NCBI RefSeq assembly: GCF_963678635.1
Contig: NC_087068.1
Span: 4,921,079 to 4,981,078 of the forward strand
Source: Symsagittifera roscoffensis
Lineage: Eukaryota > Xenacoelomorpha > Acoela > Convolutidae
Direction: 5' to 3'
Length of the DNA stretch: 60,000 bases
How positions within the stretch are numbered: position 1 is the first letter of the stretch; every line of letters starts with the position of its first letter. Positions 51,599 through 60,000 of the stretch are shown piece by piece. Both the position numbers and the translations under genes were made by a program. The notes under the pieces were generated by a model. It saw only the letters and a list, made by a program, of their open reading frames with translations. It searched no databases and was not told the DNA's origin.

Positions 51599-51860
51599 TA
51601 ATCGATTATATTACGATTTTAGTACCAGTCTCACTAAAATTGAGAAACAATCGATTTTAATCAATTAATAATCGATTATAATCTCTTCTTTCTCAAATCA
51701 AATTATAATTAATTATAATCCATTATAATCGATTATTTATTCGTCTATTTTTCGATACAATTATAATCGATTATAATTGATTATAATCCATTACTTTTAT
51801 TCAAAATTCTTTTTCGTTAGTTTTGCAAAAACATCCATTATAATTGATTATAATTGATTA
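51599..51860. repeat. cluster of TAATCGATTA palindromes
   Basis: TAATCGATTA occurs exactly at 51599, 51669, 51726 and 51764, and TAATTGATTA at 51774, 51841 and 51851, with further near matches. Each is a palindrome or near-palindrome of two TAAT half-sites 2 bp apart, the form of a paired-class homeodomain dimer site. It may be regulatory or simply an AT-rich satellite. Confidence 0.7.
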
Positions 51861-52309
51861 TAATCCCTTTTGTTTGTCCATTTTTGTCTTCGAAGTTGCA
51901 TCTAAATTGCTTATATTTTATGCTTTTCGTGGACGTTGGTTCCTATGAAAAATGATAGAACGTTTTTCAAATTTTTCCAACAAATTCATATTAATAAGTT
52001 TTTTTTCCATTTCTTCCCAATTAGAATTGTTTTGTGATGCATATTTGAAGCTTTTATAAACACCAAAATATCAGCAAATTGATTTAGTTTCATGATTGAT
52101 TCGGAAAAATTATCTTTCATCTACCGCGAGAACCTTTCCAGTCATATGAAAGGATCTCTGTGAAACTTTTGTTTCGTGGTAAAATTTTTGTGTTCAGATG
52201 AACCAAAGTGTTCAAGAGATCTCTCTTTTAGAGATTTTCTTATTGAAACAAAAATAATAACCCATAAGATACAATTTGAAAATAGGAAAATTCCGGCAAA
52301 ATAAGAGAT

Positions 52310-52396
52310 TATTATTAGTATTATATTATATTATATATTAGTATTATATATTAGTATTATATTATATTAGTATTATATTAAAAAATATATATGTTT
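52310..52396. repeat. AT-rich simple repeat (ATTAT / TATTAG)
   Basis: Irregular repetition of ATTAT and TATTAGTATTATA followed by ATATATATG. A low-complexity tract with no gene. Confidence 0.85.
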
Positions 52397-52585
52397 TTAA
52401 TGTTTTTTTTCGATCCCAAATAATAATAATATAGCTCACAGAAAACTTCAAGCTTCCTCCAATGAGCAATAGACATTTTTTTGGTTGGATTAGCAAAAAG
52501 CAGCAAAATTTTTAATTTTTTTATAATCTGTTCCAATCTTCGATTAAAACCTGTATTCATACTAGCTGTAAAAGTAAAAGTAAAA

Positions 52586-53290
52586 GACTCATCGACAATC
52601 ACTCACGGGAAGGTAAAAAGAGAAGGAGGAACGGAGTAAGCTCCATGAACAAGTTTAGTTGGGTCCGCAAAGGTGATGAGTAAGAAAATCAGTTGCGCAA
52701 TTTTTTTGTGCCAGGATTTTTTGTTCAAGTAAGCATTGTACTATTACAAAGTTTGTCGTTTAAATCCGGTTGTTCTTGAATATTATACTTTCACGAGGTT
52801 TTTGATTACCAATGTTAAATAAAACTGAAGGACAAATTCTTAGCTCAGGCCGAGTTTTGATTCACCTTTTCGATTACAGAAATTTCAGTAGTTAGTTCTG
52901 TCTAGTTATTGATATTAAATAAAGAAATGTTTTTGAATGACCAGTCAAGTTCGCGGTTGATTAAACCGAGATGATCGGGTTTTGTTTGAAATAAGGTTGA
53001 GATTTTCATCGCGGTGACTTGAGATCAAAGAAGACCGGTTTTGATCGCTTTTTGTTTTTATTTGATGAATCTACTTAACATTCTACCACTTTCAAGAAAG
53101 AGGGAGAGATTGTTAGGTAAATTAAGTAAGTAGATTTTTCGATCAATCAGAATGCAGAAGCAATTCCGATAAGATATTTTTTAGAAATTAGAAACTAAAA
53201 AACAACTAAAAATCATCTGGCAAAATAGCCAAGTTTAACTCTTATTGTACTCAAGTTTTCTTTCCTCATTAGAAGAACGAACCTCAGAGC
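52586..53290 (+). mobile_element. decayed copia-like 3' end, copy 2
   Basis: Paralogous to 2178-3020: shared CAATCACTCAC, GGTTGTTCTTGAAT, AAACTGAAGG and a purine tract TTTCAAGAAAGAGGGAGAGA running into TTGTTAGGTAA near 53110. Interpreted as the polypurine tract and LTR start of a copia-type element; no protein domain remains. Confidence 0.4.
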
Positions 53291-53980
53291 TTCACATATA
53301 TTCGCTCGGTATGAATGCACATCGTCTGCTAAACTGGCGGATGTTGAGTAAATCGATAAATCAATAGATTGAAGACGGGCGGCCCAGATCAGAAAACCGA
53401 AATTCCATAATTATTGCATCATTCAATAATATACTCACAGGAATTGGAGTCTCATACAAAAACAACAAAGCGTTTTTCAGAACCGAAAAAAAACGAAACA
53501 AGAAAATTATTATAATGACCCTTTTTGTGTTCCTAGCAAACTTGAAGTTAATATTATCATAGCTCAGCAAATACAAATTCTATAAATTTTAGAAAAAACA
53601 TATGAATAAGCAGCTATTATGTTACTGTTCAGAGTTTCGAAGAAAACGGAATATAAATGCTCGGTGTTATTTTTTCAGTCAATTTTTGCTAACCGAAATA
53701 ATAGTTTTCATGAAATGTTATATACCCCATTGAAGATATCGATTTTTTTTGTGTTCAAATAAAAAAAGATGTTTTTACCTCTGATTATTTTTGTAAAGTT
53801 TTGGGGGTATGAAAATTCACAAAATGGCCATATTCTAGATGGACTAAAATATGCGCGCATTGAAGAACTCATCCATAATGCTGAAAGCGTAAACGCGAAT
53901 TATCTATGTGTGACAAGTTATGGAAAACGTTTGAAATTTTGAAAAACGTAGGAAAAAAATTAAACAGCCTAATCCTATTA

Positions 53981-54955
53981 ACTAGAAGCCGAGCTAAAGC
54001 TGGAGGTACCTGTTTGGTAATTTTCAATTTTGATTTTCTGATGCGGGATGGAAGTGATTTCAAAAAATAAAAATTTTGGTTTCATGAAAAACATTAGTGG
54101 CTGCTCTCTCAAAGTATAAGTGAAAACTTTTGTGACTTTGAAGTTTTTCCGTAGACATTGGTTTTTGTATAAAACTAAGGCGTAGCAACTAATGCACGGA
54201 GGCTTCCCACAGCCGGCTGCCTCGCTTAAACCCGTGAAACCAGATTGCGTTGTTTTCGAAGAGTCAAAAGTTTCAAAAAGCAAACAACTCAAAACATTGA
54301 CATTGCTGAAGCCAATAACTTTTTTTGCTATAAGCATTGGACATGAGCGCTTAAACAGGGGAGATTTGTTCAGCACCTTCTTTAGGTTGATTTGGGAGGG
54401 TAGTTTTTGAGAAAAGTCAATATATTCATAACGATCAAAAATCGACTTTTCCGAGGATCATAACTTTTTGTGTAAAAAGACGTGAGTGCAACCTCCTATG
54501 CAGGAGCGCTTACCATAAACCGTTCGTCACACTGAAACCAAAGCCTCAGATTTCGGAGGGTAGTTTCCCAGAAAAGTAAATAAGCTTCAACAAATCAAAA
54601 ATTTAGTTTTTCCGAGGATCATAGTTTTTCGTGTAAGAAAACTTGGACGTAACCGCTTATGCAAGGGAGCTCCCAAGAACCCGTTCTACCCATTTACACC
54701 ACAATATCAGATTTGAGGGGGGTAGTTTTTGAGAAACATCAAAGTTTCAAACAGCAGTCCAAAAATCAAAACTTGACTTTTCTAATGGCCATAACTTTCT
54801 GAGTGAAAGAATTTTGTACCGCTGAAGCAGTGGAACTTCCCATGACCCGTCCAGTTGATTTCAATTAAAATCTAGGATTTGTGAGTGTAGTTTTGGAAAA
54901 TTTGCGATCCTAATAACTTTTTCATAATACCTGTTTTTATCGAGCAGGATATCAC
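53981..54955 (+). repeat. tandem-array repeat element, copy 2
   Basis: Starts CCGAGCTAAAGCTGGAGG and CTGATGCGGGATGG. It has units with TTTTCCGAGGATCATA at 54448 and 54608 and a variant near 54776, and ends TTTTCATAATACCTGTTTTTATC. It is the best preserved of the three copies and lies just downstream of the CEP290 gene. Confidence 0.75.
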
Positions 54956-55220
54956 ACAATTTCAGAAAACTGGATCAACAGGTAAATAGAAAAACGAGCT
55001 CGAATAAAAAAAATCAGCTCAAATAAGACACAAGGAAAAACACCTCAAAGAAAGAGTTTTCTTATCGTCCATTAACTTTTAAAATACTGGTAATGGATGG
55101 ATTGCACATCCATAGCCTACGATGAATTCACTATGATGATCAGGAAAACGTTCATTAAAACCCGTATTAAATTCAATTCAATTCATTTAATTTACACTTT
55201 TCATAATCGAATACGCTAAT

Positions 55221-55226
55221 TTTATT
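55221..55226 (-). terminator. candidate CEP290 poly(A) signal
   Basis: AATAAA on the minus strand, about 103 nt after the stop codon of the last CEP290 exon. Position fits a short 3' UTR. Confidence 0.5.
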
Positions 55227-55328
55227 TACATAATTCGCAGAATATCTATAAAATGTACAGTTGAAGTTGATTTACAAACATTTAAAGGATCAATGTACTA
55301 ATTGTGTGTTCTGTTTTGCACTGGTTTT

Positions 55329-55421
55329 TCAGCGTCTGTTGCCTGAAGTTGTGCCAGTGGTTGAATTCAGGGATGTGTCCAGGAACTCCCGTCTACGAAC
55401 CTTCTGAACAGTCTGTTTCAG
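55329..55421 (-). CDS. CEP290: CEP290-like gene, last exon
   Basis: Acceptor TTACGTTTCAG precedes CTG AAA. The frame runs 30 codons (start LKQTVQKVRRREFLDTS) and ends with TGA at 55331-55329. It joins in phase 0 to the preceding exon, extending its coiled coil by about 15 residues before a Ser/Thr/Gly tail. Vertebrate CEP290 continues about 280 residues beyond the aligned point, so either this protein is short at its C terminus or another 3' exon is used in other transcripts. Confidence 0.65.
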   Translation of the reverse strand: MKQTVQKVRRREFLDTSLNSTTGTTSGNRR

Positions 55422-55755
55422 CTGAAACGTAAGAAGTATTTTACTCTCAAAACAATTCAATAATTAGCGACCAAGGTCATACTAAATCCAATTATGTTCC
55501 GAGCAAACTTTTAAAAGACGGCATGGCTGGTTTATAATGAACCATCAAATCAAGTAAACAAACTTGCGCTCAAATCAATTTAGGGTGACGAGATGGTCCT
55601 CGTGATTAAGAGCACTCTTTCTTTTTCAATCAATAACCACTCAAAGATTTGCATGTTTTGTTTTTATGCCTAAACTTGTCTCATATTTCTAAGAGGGATA
55701 CTAGGCAGTTCAATTGCATTACTGGGGAAAATGTTTGATTTGCTGCGCCTAATAA

Positions 55756-56157
55756 CAGGCGCGGATCAAGGAATTTCTCGAAGGAGGGGGCGGGGGCGGT
55801 TTTCCACCTTTTTTCTAGGTCGAACAAATTGATTTCCTGTCCTCTCCCAAATCAGTATAAAGACCCTCACATTTGAGCAAATTTTCAACGCCGCAGGCAA
55901 ATTTTTGAAAAACAGGCCAAAAAAGGCATTTTAAAGCACTTTTTGGAAAATTTCGAGCAGAAAATCGCGTTTTTTTGGCGCGCGCTCCCCCCTCAACATA
56001 AGTATAGATTGGCGCCAAAGGCGCCTTTAAAAAAATTTCAAGATCAGTCAGCCCAAAATCGGTATCTCAAAATAGTACAAAGGGAGGACCCTTTGGGTCG
56101 GCAGGGGGTCAAATCCCTGAGGGGGGGATCCGCACCACCCCCCTAAACCCGCTACTG
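55756..56157. mobile_element. 402-bp MITE-like element in the last CEP290 intron
   Basis: The left end CAGGCGCGGATCAAGG and the inverted right end CAGTAGCGGGTTTAGG are similar imperfect terminal repeats. The interior is GC-rich with GGCGCC palindromes and G-runs, unlike the AT-rich intron. There is no convincing target duplication. The right end is about 30 bp from the splice donor of the upstream exon. Probably a non-autonomous DNA transposon. Confidence 0.5.
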
Positions 56158-56186
56158 CCTGTGTTCATATAAAGAAGTGTTCATAC

Positions 56187-56393
56187 CTTCTCTATCTCCT
56201 CTTTCAACTGTTCGTTCTTCGCACTCATCTTAGTGGCCTCCAGTCTACTCTGTTCGCCCTCCTCCCTCTCCTTCTGAATCTCCAACAGGAGTCTCTCGTT
56301 CTCAGCCGCCACTTTGGCAGTGCCCAGTTGGAGGTTGTCGTATCTGGAGTTCATGTCTTTCTCCACCACTTTGCGACACTCCTCCAATTCACT
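56187..56393 (-). CDS. CEP290: CEP290-like gene, exon (69 codons)
   Basis: Acceptor GTGTGTAG, donor AAG|GTATGA, phase 0 at both ends. An unbroken coiled coil (KVAAENERLLLEIQKE is the clearest part) matches the CEP290 C-terminal region, where vertebrate proteins have IIAENERLRKEL. CEP290 tethers the ciliary membrane to the axoneme at the transition zone. GC content is much higher than the introns. Confidence 0.88.
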
Positions 56394-56865
56394 CTACACA
56401 CCCCGAGTTCACAGTCAGATTAATCTAACTTCAGAAAAATTAGTACAATAAAAACACTTCAAACTACAGCAATTGATTTATCGAAACACCACCAGATAAA
56501 ATAACGAACTAAAAATCATTTGAAATTAATTAAATCTGTTGAAAACATGCAGACATTGATTACCTATGCTAAAATTTAACAACAAAAATAACTAATTCCC
56601 AATTGCCCCCAAAATTTCAACTTGATGAAACCTTTATTTTCTCAACTGTTCCAGTGTTTGACAACTCGTGGTTTCTCGCTAAACGGTACTTTGCTAATTT
56701 TTATTTGAGGCTTATTTGTATCTCTTCGCCATTCAGCTGAATAATTTTACAAGATATATCATTCAAGTCTCCATGAATTTCAGTCCAATTAACAGTCACA
56801 AAACCTCCCCATTTTCCTGCCCTTTTGCGCTTGAGTCCATGTTCAAGCTCTTTTCTAATTACCCA

Positions 56866-56959
56866 CGTAAAATTTCCCTTCGTAAAATTTCCCTTCGTAA
56901 AATTTCAACAAACTGGTTTCAAACTTGTTCTACCACTTGCATGTAAACAAGTGGTAGAA
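56866..56959. repeat. 15-bp tandem repeat and 12-bp hairpin in a CEP290 intron
   Basis: CGTAAAATTTCCCTT repeats at 56866, 56881 and partially at 56896. Next to it TTCTACCACTTG (56928-56939) and CAAGTGGTAGAA (56948-56959) form a perfect 12-bp hairpin with an 8-base loop. Confidence 0.85.
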
Positions 56960-57097
56960 ATCTGTTTGTTCAATTGTTCACGCTGACACATTTTATTGCA
57001 GTTTACAACATCAATTAAAATAGAAGAAAAAAACATCAAAAGGTGATGGAAAATATCACATGTTCATGTCTCCTGTCGTAAGATACTAGTCGTCTAC

Positions 57098-57265
57098 CTT
57101 GAGTGATTTGTTGTCCTGTTGGAGCTGTTCTAGTTTGGACTGTGCCACCACCTGGGGACTCTTCTTCAGTCTCTCATTCTCCGCCTGCGTCTTCTCCATC
57201 ACCCTCTTCATCAGCCCAATCGTCTTCTCCAGTTCAGCCACCGTCTTCCCCGTTGTCCCAATCAC
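57098..57265 (-). CDS. CEP290: CEP290-like gene, exon (56 codons)
   Basis: Acceptor TATGTTAG, donor AAG|GTAGAC, phase 0 at both ends. It contains GKTVAELEKTIGLMKRVMEK followed by AENERLKK, which is a near match to the conserved vertebrate CEP290 motif ELEKTIGLMKKVVEK...ENEQLKK. This exon is the basis for naming the gene. The plus-strand frame over it is a shadow. Confidence 0.92.
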
Positions 57266-57543
57266 CTAACATAGCACAGACATTTCTGAAAACTAAGAAA
57301 AATAAAAACACCGTAAACAACTATCAGTTTGTCATTAAATTTCAAAACCCTGAGTCGGTTCGTGAAAAACAACCCACTCATGATAAGAAAAAAAATTACA
57401 CAATAAGAATGCTAAATTTTGATTAAATAACGCAGCTTTTTTCTGATGTAAATCAAATTCCACATTTCACTGTCAGCAGCTATAATTCAGTGAATAAACG
57501 TTTAGAATGGCTGAGAGCATCAAATGCGTAGAAGTAATCATAC

Positions 57544-57621
57544 TTTTCGTTCTTTGACAGGTTTGTCGTACAATTCTGAATTCAGAGCTTCGATTTGTTG
57601 CTGAAGGTCCTCAATTTTACC
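57544..57621 (-). CDS. CEP290: CEP290-like gene, exon (26 codons)
   Basis: Acceptor TTGTTTCAG, donor AAA|GTATGA. The 78-nt exon reads GKIEDLQQQIEALNSELYDK and a short basic end. It joins in phase 0 to exons on both sides and corresponds to the short linker coiled coil preceding the GKT..ELEKTIGLMK motif in CEP290. Confidence 0.82.
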
Positions 57622-58129
57622 CTGAAACAAAACAGTCAGTTTTAAATCACTTCAAACTCCAATTTGTACTAATCATCGGCTAAAATACGTTGGCTAATTT
57701 GATCAACTTTTCATTCAGAATTAAGACACAGAGGCGAAGCTGCGCTTCGCAACACAAGCGAGGAAAATGCAAAAAAAAATATCTCTAAACAGGCAAAACA
57801 AAGTGAAATAAGGAAAAAGTTAAAAAGACACCTTGAAAAAGTTTTCTGCAAGGCTTGGGAGTAACACGTTCTCACATATGCTTCATGACCGCTTGTAATT
57901 TTACTAACACTAGCCACCAATAAAGCAGCTGCAGTTTCTAACAAATTGCCAATGCGATGCAGGAAAAATTCGACCAAAAAACTGTAACTATTTCAATGTT
58001 CCGGATTTGGATCTCCTACCGGTTAATTAGGATTTCCACTTCCTCGCAATCGCGCCACGGACGCTTGGAAGAACAACTAGTTGACCAGCTTATGCTAGAT
58101 TCACATGTCTTAATATTTTGATCATATTT

Positions 58130-59215
58130 TGTACTGATACCGAAATGCGTAATTTTGAAAGTTTCAAAATGGACCTAACGCAAAACATTAGTAATTTTTC
58201 TGCTTTAGTAGTGGATTACCTGCATATTTAAAGCAAACACGACTAATCGATTTTTCAACTGAATTCTTTATCTCAGATTTGGATGGGTAGTTTTCGAAAA
58301 AACAATTGAATAAGGTTCCAAAAAACGATCAAAAATTGAAAAAATTGGGGTTTTTCCTAAATTCACAAAAATTTCTCTACTGAAGCATGAAAAAAAGTCT
58401 CGTATGCAGAGTAGCTTTCGAGAACAGTGATGAAATTTCTTTAAAAAAACGGTAAACACTTCAAAAAATGGATTTTTCCGATGTCCATATCGGCTTTTCT
58501 ACAAAACAAATAAGGCGAAACAGATAATACAGGAAAAATCTAAGCACGATGTTAGTTTCAATGAATTATCAACCTCAGAATCAGCAGGCTAGTTTTTGAA
58601 GGAAAAAAGACGTTTCCAAAAAACAGGTTAAGTTTCAAAAATTGTACATTTTCTAGGGCCATATTTTTTTAAAACGCAGGGCATAGCCGCTTGCGCAGGG
58701 AGGATTCGCACACCACGTTTCTTTTCTTCCGGTTGAACTCTTATTCTCCGATTTAGCAGGTAGTTTTTGAGAAAAAATTAAAAAATTCACCACAATGTCA
58801 AAAAATGGGCTTATTTGAAGCCATGACTTTTTCTTCCGAATTTAGGGAATAGCCGCTTGAGGAGGAGAGATCCCAATGATTAGTTCTTTAGTTTAAACAT
58901 TCGTCTCAGATTTATGCATTTATCATTTGAGAAAATGAACAAATTCAAAATCAAATAAGTCAAAATCCCCCTACTGAAACTTTCGAAAGCCGTAGAACGT
59001 GGTGTAAACTGAAAAAAGACTAGCAAAATATGCAGGCACATAGAATAGCAGCCAATTTTTCCAAGGACACCATTGATTTGAAAATTGGTTCAGTAGTTTT
59101 TGAGAAAAAATGAAAAAGTTCAAAAATTTTCCAAAGGGTCGCAAAAAAAAAACAAAAATTAACATCCCATACATTTTCATAACACCGGTTGTTTTCAAGC
59201 ACGACCTAATACTAG
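58130..59215 (+). repeat. tandem-array repeat element, copy 3 (in a CEP290 intron)
   Basis: More diverged than the copies at 23.9 kb and 54.0 kb. It has TACTGATACCGAAATG at the start, units with TTTTCCGATGTCCATA (58468) and TTTTCTAGGGCCATA (58640), and the closing TTTTCATAACACCGGTTG near 59176. It occupies most of the 1976-nt intron between two CEP290 exons. Confidence 0.6.
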
Positions 59216-59597
59216 CCAAAAATAAACCAGCACTAGATGCTATTAAATTACCTATGCTTAAATACGCTGAAGTATGATGAAATTGAAATATACCAAAAGT
59301 GCCACTAATGAGCACTTTTATTTACGACTTAGGTTGAAAAAAAAATTGTTCGTAATAATACACTTCGCGTCGCTTGTATAAATAACAAAACTCTCAAAAT
59401 AACATGCTGCTCAAGAAATAGATCTTGTAAACTGTGCACAAAATTGTGCGACTTCCCTTGTGTCTTTATGACATAGCTTTTTCAAATAAAGTCGCGCATT
59501 TCTGAGTAGTTTATATAAGATATTATCAACTTCATATTTTTGAGAAATCATGCTGCACTTAATTAATGAAGCAATTTCATCTGCTAATGAGACTGAC

Positions 59598-59789
59598 CAT
59601 GAGTTTGGGTATCTCCACTTTGGCCTGTTCTGCCTGGAACTTGAGCTCGATGTTCTCCTGAGCCAGACGGAGATTAGACTCCTGCAGGGACTCCTCCTTC
59701 TCTATCAGTCTGGCATAGGCGTCCTGCAGTCCAGCGTTGCCCTCCTTCCGAGGGGTCCTCAGAGTTAATTCATCCTGCAGTTCGTCTAA
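59598..59789 (-). CDS. CEP290: CEP290-like gene, exon (64 codons)
   Basis: Acceptor ATGTGTAG, donor ATG|GTCAGT, phase 0. Reads LDELQDELTLRTPRKEGN and then a coiled coil with LAQENIELKFQAEQAKVEIP, corresponding to the ENIDLRFQLEQANKDLP segment just upstream of the named motif in vertebrate CEP290. It is the most upstream exon in the window; the rest of the gene lies beyond position 60000. Confidence 0.85.
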
Positions 59790-60000
59790 CTACACATGTT
59801 TGTAATTACTATTTAAGCGCTACTAATTTCAATTTTAACCGCAATTAATCGCAAGTACTGATACAACGCTAGAGATGAAAAAAATCATATTTTAGGTTAT
59901 AATTTATTTTGACCAAGACGCCTCCAAGCATCCATCGAGCATCCAAGACGTCTGACATGAACAACTGTACCACTGAGACTTAAAGAAACGAATCAATACT

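Noticed and set aside
57103-57426. Plus-strand 107-codon frame rich in Pro/Ser
   Set aside because: It is the antisense shadow of a CEP290 exon whose minus-strand reading is conserved and splice-flanked.
59550-59768. Plus-strand 72-codon frame
   Set aside because: Antisense shadow of the upstream CEP290 exon at 59598-59789.
1-60000. CRISPR arrays, rRNA genes, bacterial operons
   Set aside because: None of the tandem repeats has spacer-repeat structure, no rRNA-like stretch was seen, and gene structure is eukaryotic throughout.

Overview
The window is nuclear DNA of an animal. The right end carries five GT-AG exons of CEP290, a ciliary transition-zone protein, on the minus strand. The rest is AT-rich, intron- and repeat-laden sequence with no sign of prokaryotic gene layout. 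I cannot name the species from sequence alone.

Layout. 1-4299: AT-rich DNA with dispersed repeat fragments and no gene. 4304-23186: one 18.9-kb Ty3/gypsy-type LTR element, with 411-bp TG...CA LTRs that look identical, a TTAT target duplication and a primer-binding site. All its genes are on the plus strand. In order they are: a structured 1.25-kb leader, a basic ORF, Gag, Pol (protease, RT, RNase H, integrase), two tiny hydrophobic ORFs, a 378-residue frame without any ATG, an Env-like glycoprotein, a 601-residue unknown protein, a 78-nt spliceosomal-type intron and a 1.5-kb 3' region. Gag-Pol and Env are each interrupted (in-frame stops at 8411, 13034 and 17853; a frame change near 17063-17145) although the LTRs are indistinguishable. 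23200-23280: a tRNA-like remnant beside the insertion. 23.9-25.0 kb: a tandem-array repeat that recurs at 54 kb and 58 kb. 26.2-27.9 kb: a decayed second gypsy pol fragment on the minus strand. 28-55 kb: mostly repeats (nested tandem arrays at 31-35 kb, inverted repeats at 36-38.5 kb, CT-microsatellite units at 42.6-48.3 kb, a 20-bp minisatellite, a cluster of TAATCGATTA palindromes) with a few weak candidate host exons. 55.2-60 kb: the 3' end of the CEP290 gene, whose introns hold a small inverted-repeat element and one copy of the tandem-array repeat.

How it fits together. The LTR element is the main object of interest. It is organised like a complex retrovirus: Gag and Pol share one reading frame, Env follows, and five further ORFs have no family I recognise. 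Successive ORFs repeatedly overlap by a few bases (ATGA stop/start overlaps at 15462 and 19397), and RNA structure is concentrated in the leader. Splicing is directly indicated only by the intron immediately after the last stop codon. The disabling lesions are described as seen; no repaired product is given.
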